Origin: JANNUT01 sp046331425
Lineage (GTDB): Bacteria > Acidobacteriota > Polarisedimenticolia > J045
DNA length: 64,000 nucleotides
Direction of reading: 5' to 3'
Assembly: GCA_046331425.1 (NCBI GenBank)
Contig: JAXLQU010000001.1
Span: 248,001-312,000, forward strand
Position numbers and translations under genes: made by a program. Of the stretch, positions 1 through 10,120 are shown in pieces. Each line of letters opens with the position of its first letter. Position 1 is the stretch's first letter. A model generated the notes under the pieces. It made no database searches. It saw only the letters and a program-made list of their open reading frames with translations, and was not told the DNA's origin.

Positions 1-2
1 CG

Positions 3-197
3 AGCTGCAACGTCGCGGTATTCGCGCATGGGCACTTGTTGCGCGTCTTGGCCTCACGATGGATCGATGCGCCTGGCAAGATGGCTCGCCGGCTTGCACT
101 CGGCACCGCTTCTGTTTCGGTTCTCGGTTTCAACCACAAGCGTGACGACGAGCCTGCGATCCTGCGCTGGAACACAGACGGAGTTGTTTCGCCCTAG
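3..197 (+). CDS. Histidine phosphatase family protein, C-terminal fragment (5' end outside window)
   Basis: Frame 3 is open from the window edge to TAG at 195-197 and reads as the last 64 residues of a histidine phosphatase (phosphoglycerate-mutase-like) protein. An AHGHLLRVLASRWID segment carries the second catalytic His region of the family. A typical tail follows: SVSVLGF, then ILRWN. The enzyme family dephosphorylates small phosphometabolites or phosphoproteins through a phospho-His intermediate. The substrate cannot be told from this fragment. The N-terminal RHG motif lies upstream of the window. The gene converges on groEL, and the hairpin just after its stop may end both transcripts. 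Confidence 0.75.
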   Translation, partial: SCNVAVFAHGHLLRVLASRWIDAPGKMARRLALGTASVSVLGFNHKRDDEPAILRWNTDGVVSP

Positions 198-200
198 CTG

Positions 201-228
201 AAAAAAAGGGCGGGCCGAAGCCCGCCCT
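201..228 (-). terminator. Rho-independent terminator of groES-groEL
   Basis: A perfect 9-bp GC-rich stem (207-215 paired with 220-228) closes a CGAA/TTCG tetraloop. On the minus strand it is followed directly by a run of T (201-207). It lies 26 bases past the groEL stop. On the plus strand the hairpin sits 9 bases after the phosphatase stop but has no T run there, so it is a strong terminator mainly for groESL. Confidence 0.9.
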
Positions 229-253
229 CTGGAAGATTGCACGAGACTCTGGA

Positions 254-1891
<1,638 letters not shown>

Positions 1892-1971
1892 GGGATTCCT
1901 CTCCTGGGTGTGTGCGGACTGGGGTTGTGCGCCCGGTCCCTACAGGCCCGCCCGCGAGGGCGAGCGGGATC

Positions 1972-2262
1972 TCAACCAATGATTCCGAGGATCTCATCCT
2001 CGCGAATGATCACGACATCTTCGCCGTCGATCTTGACCTCAGTACCGGAGTACTTTCCGAACAACACCCGGTCACCCTTCTTCACCTCGAGCGAGTGAAC
2101 CTTGCCGGTTTCGTCGCGCTTGCCGGCGCCGACGGCGATCACCTCGCCCTCCTGCGGCTTTTCTTTGGCGGTGTCGGGGATGATGATTCCACCCTTTGTT
2201 TTCTCGGCGGAATTCTCGATGCGCTTGAGGACAACTCGGTCATAGAGCGGTTTAATCTTCAT
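1972..2262 (-). CDS. groES: Co-chaperonin GroES (Hsp10)
   Basis: The product is 96 residues and starts MKIKPLYDRVVLKR, with the mobile-loop region KTKGGIIIPDTAKEKPQ near residues 17-33 and the typical ending DEILGIIG. It caps the GroEL ring. I chose the ATG at 2260-2262 because it gives the canonical N-terminus and has a GGAGG ribosome site 6-10 bases upstream. A longer reading frame to 2328 would run into the CIRCE element and adds 22 unlike residues. It is first gene of the groES-groEL operon. Confidence 0.98.
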   Translation of the reverse strand: MKIKPLYDRVVLKRIENSAEKTKGGIIIPDTAKEKPQEGEVIAVGAGKRDETGKVHSLEVKKGDRVLFGKYSGTEVKIDGEDVVIIREDEILGIIG

Positions 2263-2321
2263 CTTCGGCCTCCATAAAGACCATAATCGAAAGGACTTAG
2301 GTGGTTTTTTTAGGGGTGCTG

Positions 2322-2348
2322 TTAGCACTCTCCCTCAACGAGTGCTGA
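2322..2348. promoter_or_regulatory. CIRCE element (HrcA operator)
   Basis: The inverted repeat is TTAGCACTC-N9-GAGTGCTGA. This is the CIRCE consensus (TTAGCACTC-N9-GAGTGCTAA) with one mismatch in the right arm. It lies just downstream of the -10 box of the groES promoter and covers the likely transcription start, the normal position for HrcA repression of groESL. hrcA itself is not in the window. I saw no second copy upstream of the hsp20 operon. Confidence 0.95.
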
Positions 2349-2376
2349 CAATAAAATGCCGATCATGGCCTGTCAA
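2348..2376 (-). promoter_or_regulatory. Sigma-70-type promoter of groES-groEL
   Basis: On the minus strand a perfect -35 TTGACA (2371-2376) is separated by 17 bases from a -10 TATTGT (2348-2353). The -10 abuts the CIRCE operator, so HrcA binding would block initiation. Together these predict a vegetative promoter relieved on heat shock. Confidence 0.85.
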
Positions 2377-2495
2377 GCAAACCGCCTCGAGGGCTCGAAG
2401 AAAAAGCGGTCAGCACCTTTGGAAACAAATCTGGATCTTGCCGGAACTCCGATTCGGGGCGAACTTTCTCTCTGAAGATAAACCGAGGGCCTCGC

Positions 2496-4331
2496 ATGGG
2501 TGAGCGTCGCTTACCGATCGTACCGTTCGATAGCGAACACCTCTCGCAACGCTTGGCAGCGGCTGCCGAACGTCTCGGGTCAGCGCCCGTCGATACCCGC
2601 GAAATAGAACATCTCGTTTCGGTCGTCACCCGTTGCTCGGCGCTGCTACGAAACGTCTATACGGATGCACGGTTGCGCACGATCTTGGATGACAACCCGC
2701 AACGACTCGCCGCACTACTTGCCAGTCCGTGGTTCCGGCTGCCATTTGCCGACGATCTCAACACCGTGGTGCACAAACTCAGACGGTTGCCAGATCAGGT
2801 GCGGGAGGTCGGGGACCAGGCGTTGTTCGACGTTGCGATCAGCGGCCGCAGCCGCGTTCGAGGCTTGGCACTGCCGGAGGTTGGGCGCAAAGCCTACGTC
2901 ATGGCGGCGGCGGTATTGGAACATCTGGCCGATGACGCGCGCCTGCGGGAGCACTTTCTCGCCAACGGCTATGGTCCGGCACTGAAACTCGAGGACGAGA
3001 TCTCGTTTCTGAGGCGTTGCTCCGATCGCTTCGATCTGTACAGCCGGTTGCTGCGCGAGGCCGACTCCGAAGAGCCACAGGGCGAGGATCGCGCGCACCA
3101 GTTGTTGCTCCCTTCGTTCGCCTCGATTCCGGCCGGGCTCGGCTCGCCACATCTGCCTGCTCGCGTGACATCGCAGCGGTTGTTCTCGGAAAACGAAACC
3201 AATCGGGAGCGACTGTTGGCGGCCTACGAGCGGTTGTTGTTGTTTGCAGCGGTCGATCTCGAGACGTTGCGACATGAACTGGCCGAGGAAGTGATCGATC
3301 AGAACGAAGCGATTGCCACCCTGATCGATGACTTTGCGCTGTTCGCAGTCGGGACACAGAACCTGACCAAACCGGCTAGCTACTTCCTTGTCGGTCCCAC
3401 GGGGGTTGGGAAGAACTTTCTGGTCGAAGCGCTGGTGCGCCGCATCGGATCGCAGTGGGGAGTCGAGATCCCGATGCTCACCATCGAGGGCCCGAACTAC
3501 ACCTATCCGTCTGACATCAACGAGTTGCGCGGCGCCACGCGCGGCTTCATTCGCAGCGATGAGCCGGGCCTCTTGACCGAGTTCCACAAGCGCGCCGAGC
3601 AGGCGCCGTTGTCGGTGATATTGGTCGACGAGGTCGAGAAAGCGCACCCGCAGCTTCAGCGCTTCTTCCTCTCGATCCTCGATCGCGGCACCACCACCGA
3701 TGCGCATGGCAACGAACTGCACCTGGAGGGAACACTGATCTTCTTCACTTCCAACGCCGGTTACCGCGAGAAGAACCAGGCCTCTCACCCGATCGGCTTT
3801 GGTGACCGCGAGGCGGGAGAGGCGGCTTACCGTTCGGAGTTGGCTCGAGAACTCAAACGGGCGCTGTCTCCGGAGTTCATCAACCGGCTGAAGATCGTGC
3901 GCTTCAATCATCTGCCGCGAAGCTCTGCGGCACGCATCCTGCGACTCGAGTTCGCCAAGATCGCGCAGCGCTACCGCGAAGTACACGCCGTCGAGTTGGT
4001 CCTGACGCAAGCGGCGGAAGAGTTGTTGCTCGACTACGGATACTCGCATGAATACGGAGCGCGACACTTGGCGGCGCATATCCAGCGTCACTGCAATGTC
4101 GAAGTCGGCAAGATGCTCCGCCGCGACGAACTGCAAGGCCAAGCCCGCGACCCACGCGAGTTATTGGCCGAGGTTCGCCGGGCGAAGGGCGGGGAGACGC
4201 CGGTCCCGTTGGGAGATCTCGATCGCCGCATCCTGGAGCAGACACGGGCACGCGTTGGTTACGCCGTGATAGTGGTGGATGTCGAGGCGGGGAAGATCGT
4301 CTACCGACGTGAGGGGCAATCGAGCTCGTGA
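2496..4331 (+). CDS. Clp/Hsp100 D2-like AAA+ ATPase with unrecognised N-terminal half
   Basis: The product is 611 residues. Residues about 255-590 form one AAA+ module of the ClpA/ClpB second-domain type. Walker A is GPTGVGKN (300-307), Walker B is VILVDEVEKAHP (D378, E379), sensor 1 lies in FFTSNAG, the Arg finger lies in EFINRL (R464), and sensor 2 is GARHL (R523). The first roughly 250 residues are helix-rich and match no domain I know. The ClpB first ATPase ring, the N-domain repeats and the coiled-coil M domain are all absent. The Walker A ends in Asn where Thr or Ser normally binds Mg2+. The gene is divergent from groESL and overlaps the next gene by 4 bases (GTGA), so the pair is probably one operon. 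Likely an ATP-driven remodelling or unfolding protein; the substrate is unknown. Confidence 0.85.
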   Translation: MGERRLPIVPFDSEHLSQRLAAAAERLGSAPVDTREIEHLVSVVTRCSALLRNVYTDARLRTILDDNPQRLAALLASPWFRLPFADDLNTVVHKLRRLPDQVREVGDQALFDVAISGRSRVRGLALPEVGRKAYVMAAAVLEHLADDARLREHFLANGYGPALKLEDEISFLRRCSDRFDLYSRLLREADSEEPQGEDRAHQLLLPSFASIPAGLGSPHLPARVTSQRLFSENETNRERLLAAYERLLLFAAVDLETLRHELAEEVIDQNEAIATLIDDFALFAVGTQNLTKPASYFLVGPTGVGKNFLVEALVRRIGSQWGVEIPMLTIEGPNYTYPSDINELRGATRGFIRSDEPGLLTEFHKRAEQAPLSVILVDEVEKAHPQLQRFFLSILDRGTTTDAHGNELHLEGTLIFFTSNAGYREKNQASHPIGFGDREAGEAAYRSELARELKRALSPEFINRLKIVRFNHLPRSSAARILRLEFAKIAQRYREVHAVELVLTQAAEELLLDYGYSHEYGARHLAAHIQRHCNVEVGKMLRRDELQGQARDPRELLAEVRRAKGGETPVPLGDLDRRILEQTRARVGYAVIVVDVEAGKIVYRREGQSSS

Positions 4332-5005
4332 ACAGACCGCTTTGCGATACCGTCGCAGAGTTATTGGAACGTACCTACGACATCGATCGCACGGTGGTTC
4401 CGACCGGCCGTTTCGTTGTGGGTGACCTGGGTCTGAGACTGATGCTGCAGTCGCGCACGATGCGCGAGCGGGTGGACCACGACGGGAGTGGCGCGCGGTT
4501 GCTGATTCGGCCGATCGGTGAGCCAGGCTCGTGGGGCGCCGCTCTGTACCTGCCGGACGCGCTGATCGACCATCTAGAGACCCACGACCCGCGGCGCACG
4601 CTCCATTCTCAGAACATCGATGCCTTCGCCACCCTGATCGAGGAGATCGACCATCTGGTTACATTCCACGATCGCGTTTGCCGACACGGAGCAGAGTTGT
4701 CACTGCTCGATTTGGAATGGCACGCGGTGGTCAGCCAGTACTTGGTCGTGACGCACTTCTTGGCACGCCTTTCTGGCCGCGCCCAGTTGATCGAAGAGCA
4801 GCGGCAGTTTGTCGAGCACCATCTGTTCGACAAGCGAGAGTACCTCCACGCCGATACCGCGGTGCTCACACGCTATCGCGAGGCACAACGCTGGGGACGT
4901 GACTTCGTCTGCAGCCTGCGCCGTCTACCACCGGATCAACGACTGAGACTGCTGCGGCGTTTCCATCGCGCCTCACCGGAGCAGAAACGCCGAATGATCA
5001 CGTAG
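4328..5005 (+). CDS. Protein of unknown function, translationally coupled to the Clp-like ATPase
   Basis: The product is 225 residues and I do not recognise it. It has a mixed N-terminal third (VVGDLGLRLMLQSR, then GSWGAALYLPDALIDHL) and a helical, charged remainder. Conserved-looking residues include EEIDHLVTFHDRVCRH and DLEWHAVVSQYLVVTHFL, with a basic C-terminus. There is no signal peptide or membrane helix. It starts at GTG overlapping the stop of the ATPase gene (GTGA), the arrangement expected for partners made in fixed ratio. It could be an adaptor, substrate or regulator of the ATPase. The several His/Glu pairs (EEIDH, HDRVCRH) could also bind metal, but this is speculation. Confidence 0.75.
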   Translation: MNRPLCDTVAELLERTYDIDRTVVPTGRFVVGDLGLRLMLQSRTMRERVDHDGSGARLLIRPIGEPGSWGAALYLPDALIDHLETHDPRRTLHSQNIDAFATLIEEIDHLVTFHDRVCRHGAELSLLDLEWHAVVSQYLVVTHFLARLSGRAQLIEEQRQFVEHHLFDKREYLHADTAVLTRYREAQRWGRDFVCSLRRLPPDQRLRLLRRFHRASPEQKRRMIT

Positions 5006-5047
5006 AAAAGCCCTATCATCCGCCGGCTCGAACTCCAGGAAAAGAGC

Positions 5048-6001
5048 GTGAGAAACAACGTCCACGCGGTGACGCTGGTCGGCGTTGCGATACGCTCGTC
5101 ACTCACTTGTTCCCTCCTGGTTGGCGGGGCTGATGCTTCACCGAAAAAGAACCCGCTAGGCATCGTTCTCGTCACCGGTGCCACGGGGAGTGGGGGGGGC
5201 GCAACATCGCGCGCACTCCTGTCTCGCGGCTATGCGGTACGGGCGCTGCCTCGGCACCCCGAGTCGGAAAAAGCGCAAGCGCTGGCCGCGCTCGACGCCA
5301 CACTCGTGAAAGGGGATCTCAACGATCCTGGTTCACTCCGGGTTGCTGTGGAGGGAGCCGGCGGCGTTTTCTCGGTTCAGGACTTCTGGGAGCACGGCCG
5401 CGTGGGCGAGATTCGTCAAGGAATGAGTCTCGCTGACGCAGCACAGGATGCCGATGTGAAGCTGTTTATGTACTCGTCTGTTGGAGGAGCTGATCGGGCA
5501 CTGGATGTCCCTCACTTCGCAAGCAAACTCGAAATCGAGAAGCACGTAAGGACGCGTTCGATTCCGTGGCCGATCCTGTGACCGGTCTCGTTCACGGAGA
5601 ACTGGAAAGGCAGTCAGCGTCAGCAGATCTCCGCAGGCACGGTAATGAGTCCGTTGAACCCGACCACGCGTTTTCAACAGATCGCAGTCGCCGACATCGG
5701 CAGTTTCGCCGCCGAAGCCCTCGATCATCCACACGCGTGGGCTGGGAAGACGCTCGAGATCGCAGGAGATGACCGCACCATGGCCGAGGTCGTTGCCGCG
5801 TTCTCCAAGGCGATCGGAAAGCCGGTGAACTATATGCAGGTGCCTTGGGACAAGTTCGACGCGGCGGCCGGCAGTGAGATGACGGCCATCTTTCGTTGGT
5901 TCGAAAGCGACGGTTATCACGCCGACGTGTCACGGCTTCGTAGGCGATACTCATTCGTCACCAGTTGCGATGCGTATCTTGCGCGGAACGGGTGGAAATG
6001 A
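5048..6001 (+). pseudogene. NmrA-like NAD(P)-binding protein with in-frame TGA stop
   Basis: The frame from GTG 5048 to 6001 encodes an NmrA/SDR-type Rossmann protein of about 317 residues, interrupted by TGA at 5579-5581. Upstream it has the nucleotide-binding VTGATGSGGGATSRAL and the family motif FMYSSVGGAD. Downstream, in the same frame, it continues PVSFTENW, then VAVADIG and GKTLEIAGD. The expected sequence at the stop is ILRPVSFTENW, so the TGA stands in place of CGA (Arg): a single C-to-T change. Such proteins sense NAD(P) redox state or act as atypical reductases. The N-terminal 38 residues look non-native, and no ATG lies near the Rossmann start, so the start may also be damaged. Confidence 0.8.
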
Positions 6002-6111
6002 AGCCATTCGGCGATTTTGCTCGAAGCGGCTAGCCAAAGGCGTTCCGGATTGACGGCATGCGAGCATGCGCGTAGGGTCTTGGCGAACTCACCTTGATTG
6101 GGGAGCGCAGT

Positions 6112-7980
6112 ATGTCTGCCGTTGTCGATGTCTCCAAAGAGCATCGGTCCCAGCGACGCCCGATGGTCACCGTCGGGCGACTCATCGTTGCCACGCTCCT
6201 GCTCGGTCTCGCATCGTCCGGAACGGTCCGAATGGCTCACCGCGATTCCGCAGGCCCGGTCACTTCGATCGTGCCGACCGCGTTTCCAGTTACCACTAAC
6301 CTGGCGAATCAGCTAGCCGCAAGCGTTGCCGGAAGGTCGTCGCTCACCAGGGGCCGGGCCGAAGCGCACAAGTTTGGAACTCACGAGATCGAGCTCGCTG
6401 GAAATGGCAGCGTCTCAAACCCGTTCGACACCGTGGCGTTCGTTACGTTCACCCCACCATCGGGAGGGGCGCACGCCAAGACGGTCGAGGCCTTCTATGA
6501 CGGAGGCGACACCTGGCGTGCGCGCGTCTACGTGAATGAGGTCGGGCAGTGGTCCTGGCGGTCTCAGAGCGATACCGATACAGGGCTCGACAACAAGAGT
6601 GGACGATTCACTGCCACAAGATCATCGCTCAGCGGCCTCTTGAAGTTGAATCCGGCGAACCCCCGTCAATGGATGACCGACAACGGCCGCTGGTTCGCCA
6701 ATGTGAGCGATACGGGTTACCGGCTGTTCCACGGAGTTGACGCGCCACTGTGGCAATCGTTCATTCGCGATTCAGCCGAACGCGGCATCACCAGTATGCG
6801 AACGGCGAGCTTGGGTGGTTGGGGCGGTACTCCTGACATTTCCGACTACGCCGATCACTGGGTTTGGAACGATCCGTGGGCCGGTGGCGCCAATCCCGAC
6901 TACACACGCTTCGAACTCTCCAAGTTTCAGACCACCGACGAGCGCCTGATCTGGAGTTTCGATAACTACCCCGACTTGTACTTCCAACTGATCCTTTTCG
7001 GCCTCAAAGACTACGGTACCGACAATACCGGCACCGAGTGGTTCGCGATCCCCAAGGCGGCGCGCGAGCGCACCATGCGATACATGATCGCGCGCTGGTC
7101 GGCGTTTCCGAATCTGTTCTGGCTGATCGTCAACGACATGCACAGCAACGACGGGTTCCCCAACAATCGAGCCTTTGCGCGTGACGTCGGCCAATACTTT
7201 GCCGACCACGAACCGTGGCGCCACCTGATCTCCAGCGGGCCCAATCGCGGCGTCGGGTTCCCGTTCGCCGGCGCCGAAGATCGTTCCTGGTGTAGCTACA
7301 TCTACATCGAGGATGCCGATGCTGTCGGTGCGAACCAGATCCAAGACTACGGGTTCGATTCGGTGCCGCTGCATGTCTTCATGGGCGAGGACTACTACGA
7401 GCAGGATCACAGTCACTACGTCGACCCGAGTTTCTTCTTCCGTTGGCTGCAGTGGTCATGGTTGATCGAAGGCGGCTCCGCCAACTACTGTGGTCGCTGG
7501 GGTGTGATTCATCCCTACACACAGACAAGCCGGTCGGACCTGGAGTGGTTTGGCATCGAAGGGATGGAATACACCGGAGAGCAACTGGTCGGACTGGACT
7601 CGATGCGGTTCATCGCGCGCTATTTCAAAGACCGGAAGCTCGACCTTGGGAGATTCGTCCCCGACGATTCGCTCGTCTCCGACCTTGATGGGCGCACCGG
7701 CCGACTGCGCCCCTTGGCAACACGGCGCGACTTCAAGGAACTCATCGCCTACCACCCCAACGCGATCGCGAGTAGCTACGCTTCCGCCATCGACTCTGCG
7801 CGCACGGCACGCATGCGCGTCGATCTCACCAACTTTCGTGGCCTCTACAAGGCCACTTGGTACCGACCCGTGGATGGCGTCTCGAAGCCGGGAGGCACGG
7901 TGAAGGGTGGCGCGCCGCGCGATCTCATGGCCCCGTGGATCGGTTCCGACGTTGTGCTTCGGTTGGTGAAGCGGTCCTAG
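6112..7980 (+). CDS. DUF5060 / apiosidase-like (DUF4038) glycoside hydrolase, exported
   Basis: The product is 622 residues. A basic N-terminus and one hydrophobic segment (about residues 20-38, VGRLIVATLLLGLASSG) suggest a signal peptide or anchor. Residues about 90-175 look like the beta-sandwich DUF5060 domain (NPFDTVAFVTFTPPSG, then WRARVYVNEVGQWSWR). Residues about 190-540 form a TIM-barrel-like glycosidase domain related to DUF4038/apiosidase-like enzymes, with RTASLGGWGG, WLIVNDMHSND and VFMGEDYY; acidic residues in the last two are candidate catalytic groups. It probably trims plant or microbial polysaccharide outside the cytoplasm. ATG 6112 is chosen for its GGGGAG ribosome site. ATG 6163 is an alternative nearer the hydrophobic segment. 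Single-gene unit. Confidence 0.8.
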   Translation: MSAVVDVSKEHRSQRRPMVTVGRLIVATLLLGLASSGTVRMAHRDSAGPVTSIVPTAFPVTTNLANQLAASVAGRSSLTRGRAEAHKFGTHEIELAGNGSVSNPFDTVAFVTFTPPSGGAHAKTVEAFYDGGDTWRARVYVNEVGQWSWRSQSDTDTGLDNKSGRFTATRSSLSGLLKLNPANPRQWMTDNGRWFANVSDTGYRLFHGVDAPLWQSFIRDSAERGITSMRTASLGGWGGTPDISDYADHWVWNDPWAGGANPDYTRFELSKFQTTDERLIWSFDNYPDLYFQLILFGLKDYGTDNTGTEWFAIPKAARERTMRYMIARWSAFPNLFWLIVNDMHSNDGFPNNRAFARDVGQYFADHEPWRHLISSGPNRGVGFPFAGAEDRSWCSYIYIEDADAVGANQIQDYGFDSVPLHVFMGEDYYEQDHSHYVDPSFFFRWLQWSWLIEGGSANYCGRWGVIHPYTQTSRSDLEWFGIEGMEYTGEQLVGLDSMRFIARYFKDRKLDLGRFVPDDSLVSDLDGRTGRLRPLATRRDFKELIAYHPNAIASSYASAIDSARTARMRVDLTNFRGLYKATWYRPVDGVSKPGGTVKGGAPRDLMAPWIGSDVVLRLVKRS

Positions 7981-8002
7981 CCGCGAAGCCGTTGTAGATC
8001 GT

Positions 8003-9171
8003 TCAACGCGAGTTCGCTGCGAATCGCTGCAGACCCAAAAACTCGATCGGCCAGCGGGTACGACCCGTCAACGACAAGTCAGCCAACACCTCACCGACGA
8101 CGCTCGCGAACTTGAAACCGTGGCCACTGAACCCAGCGGCGAGCGTGACGCGTGGCGGTAGCCACTTGGGAGAGCGGTTGCCTGAGTCGATGATGAATGT
8201 TGGTCGGGAGACAACTCGTAGAGGCAAACCCGCAACGCGAGTAGCTGGCTGTCGGTTTGAAACGTGCGGCGCGAGATCACGCCGCAAATCTCGTCGCGAT
8301 CGGACTTCGCTACACTGCGATCGACTCGCGCCGGATCGACCTCGATACCCGGTCGATGGCGTGCGATCTTGGCGCGGGGGTGGCCGGGCAAGAGCGGTAT
8401 GCCGTAGTCAAGACTTCCGTCATCGTTCTGAACGGCCCAACAAGGCAACTGCGGTGGCGAGAACAACGCGGGGTCGGGAGGCCAGAACCAGCCCATGACC
8501 TGGCGCGTAACCCGTAGTGCGACTCCTCGCGGCTCTAGCCAGCGATGACTCCACGCGCCTCCGCACAGGATCAGTTGATCGCCATGGTACTCACCGTGTG
8601 CGGTTCGAACGGTGACTCGTCCCTCATCCGCCATCCAATCGATCACAGGTTCTCGAGCCAGCAAGCGAGCGCCCGCCTGCAACGCGAGTTCGGCCTGAGC
8701 GGCGACGATCTCCTCGCACAGCAACACTCCCGCCTGTGGCTCGAAGAGTCCGATCCAGCCCGGCGGTACGCGCAGCGCGGGGAACCGTGAGACCAGCTCG
8801 CGGGTATCGAGAAGTGCGTGCGGCAAGCGGTGTTGTTGCGCCGATTGCAGTGCGTCTTTGGCGATTCCAGCTTCCGAAGGCCCAATGTAGACGCCACCGA
8901 CCTGATGAAAAAGTGTGCGCGAGGACCGCCGTTCGAGTTCACGCCAAGACTCCAGAGCGCGCAACAACAGAGGCACGTAGTCAGGGTGCTCGTGGTAGGC
9001 CAGACGAATCATGCGGGTATGCCCATGCGAGGATCCGAACGCGTGCGGAATGTCGAACTGCTCCAGACCAAGGACGCGCGCGCCTCGATGCGCTAGTTGC
9101 CACGCAGCGGCAGAGCCCATCGCACCGAGACCAACCACAATCGCGTCGTAGCGTTGCGGTGCGCTGGTCAC
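8003..9171 (-). pseudogene. Sarcosine oxidase / N-methyltryptophan oxidase-like FAD enzyme, frameshifted
   Basis: From the start at 9171 the product has the FAD motif VVGLGAMGSAAAWQLA and the family segment SHGHTRMIRLAYHEHPDY. Near residue 325 it has CLYELSPDQH, whose Cys aligns with the covalent-flavin Cys of monomeric sarcosine oxidase. The frame then breaks at about 8196-8199. The correct continuation FIIDSGN, then LAAGFSGHGFKFA, lies in another frame down to 8003. Adding one T to the TT run (CATTC to CATTTC) rebuilds a 389-residue full-length enzyme. The family oxidises N-methyl amino acids to formaldehyde and H2O2. It is inactive as sequenced, and possibly a sequencing error. It converges with the glycosidase gene. 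Confidence 0.85.
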
Positions 9172-9273
9172 GATCGTGACCGCTGCGTGGGCCGAATCCC
9201 GAGCTGCTCTGTCCTGGTGAGGAAAGGTCGATAGCTGTTGACGGCGTCAGGCCTATCAAGGCGCCGCACAGAA

Positions 9274-9750
9274 CTAAGCTGTCGAGCCATCGTGAACGGC
9301 TTGTTGGCAGTAGTCGAAGTACAGGCGCTCGAACACATGGCGCCAACCCTGTTGATAGCCTTGGCGCGTCTCCTCGGCCTGGCTTCCAAGCACTTCCCAG
9401 TTGCGATGTTCGAGTTCGACGCGTGTGCCGCGTGCTGAAGGGACGAAACGGACCTCGATCTCTTGGGCCGTCTCCGCCGGCCGGCCAGGATGCCACGTCA
9501 TTACGAAACGCTGCGGCGGCTCCCAAATCAGCACCGTGCCCCAGATCGATCGCTGGCCGTCAGCGCAACGCTCCCACACGTGGCCGCCAACATAGTTCTC
9601 GAACCCGCACGCAACGGCGCGCGCCTGGCCAATCGAAAACTGCGACAACGGCCACCACCGCGCCAAGTGCCCGGTAAACAACTCGAACGCTTTCGAGGGT
9701 GTGAGTGCCACCTCGATTTCGAAGCGGAGTGGATCGACGTGTGGATTCAT
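9274..9750 (-). CDS. SRPBCC / AHSA1-domain protein
   Basis: The product is 158 residues of the START/AHSA1-like helix-grip fold. It has FEIEVALTPSKAFELFT at the N-terminus, RWWPLSQFSIG, then GTVLIWEPPQRFVMTWHPG and the C-terminal GWRHVFERL. Such proteins bind hydrophobic ligands and commonly follow an ArsR-type regulator. Here its ATG overlaps the arsR stop by 4 bases (ATGA), so the two are one operon. The ligand is unknown. Confidence 0.88.
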   Translation of the reverse strand: MNPHVDPLRFEIEVALTPSKAFELFTGHLARWWPLSQFSIGQARAVACGFENYVGGHVWERCADGQRSIWGTVLIWEPPQRFVMTWHPGRPAETAQEIEVRFVPSARGTRVELEHRNWEVLGSQAEETRQGYQQGWRHVFERLYFDYCQQAVHDGSTA

Positions 9751-10112
9751 CGTGACCTCTTGCTTGTCGTGGGTGAACCATGGCGGTGTTTCGGGCGCGG
9801 GTGATGTCTGGTGTCGACACTCGCCGTGGCAGCGAATGACTCGAGCACACCACCCCAGAAGCCCTCCAGGTAGCGCTGCAGCTCGAGCAGTCCTGCGCCG
9901 TCCACGCTATAGAAGCGACGCGTGCCCTCTTGTCGCTCTTCCACCAGTTTCGCCGCCTTGAGCACTTTGAGGTGCTGAGAGACGGCCGGTCGGCTGATTG
10001 GGAGCGAGTCCGCGAGTTCGCCGACCGGGAGCGGCCCGCGCTTCAACCGCTCGAGGAGCGCGCGGCGCGTCGGATCGGCGAGTGCGGCGAGTACAGCGGC
10101 TTGGTAGGTCAT
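9747..10112 (-). CDS. ArsR-family winged-helix transcriptional repressor
   Basis: The product is 121 residues with the canonical ArsR helix-turn-helix. It has LADPTRRALLERL (residues about 10-22), then SRPAVSQHLKVLKAAKLV as recognition helix and wing, then GTRRFYSV. It has no CxC metal site, so it belongs to the non-metal subgroup that partners SRPBCC proteins. The start at 10112 gives the standard N-terminus MTYQAAVLAALADPT; a longer frame to 10202 would run through the operator and promoter. Translation begins 8 bases from a palindrome overlapping the -10 box, which implies autorepression. The C-terminal 25 residues are basic and unlike the family. Confidence 0.92.
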   Translation of the reverse strand: MTYQAAVLAALADPTRRALLERLKRGPLPVGELADSLPISRPAVSQHLKVLKAAKLVEERQEGTRRFYSVDGAGLLELQRYLEGFWGGVLESFAATASVDTRHHPRPKHRHGSPTTSKRSR

Positions 10113-10120
10113 GGCTAACC

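Noticed and set aside
2715..4142. 475-codon minus-strand frame opposite the AAA+ gene
   Set aside because: Composition is Arg/Gln/Leu-rich with no recognisable domain. The plus strand clearly encodes AAA+ motifs.
5579..5581. TGA read as selenocysteine in the NmrA-like gene
   Set aside because: The family has Arg at this position, no selenocysteine insertion hairpin is evident just downstream, and NmrA proteins are not selenoproteins. A simple nonsense change or base error is enough.
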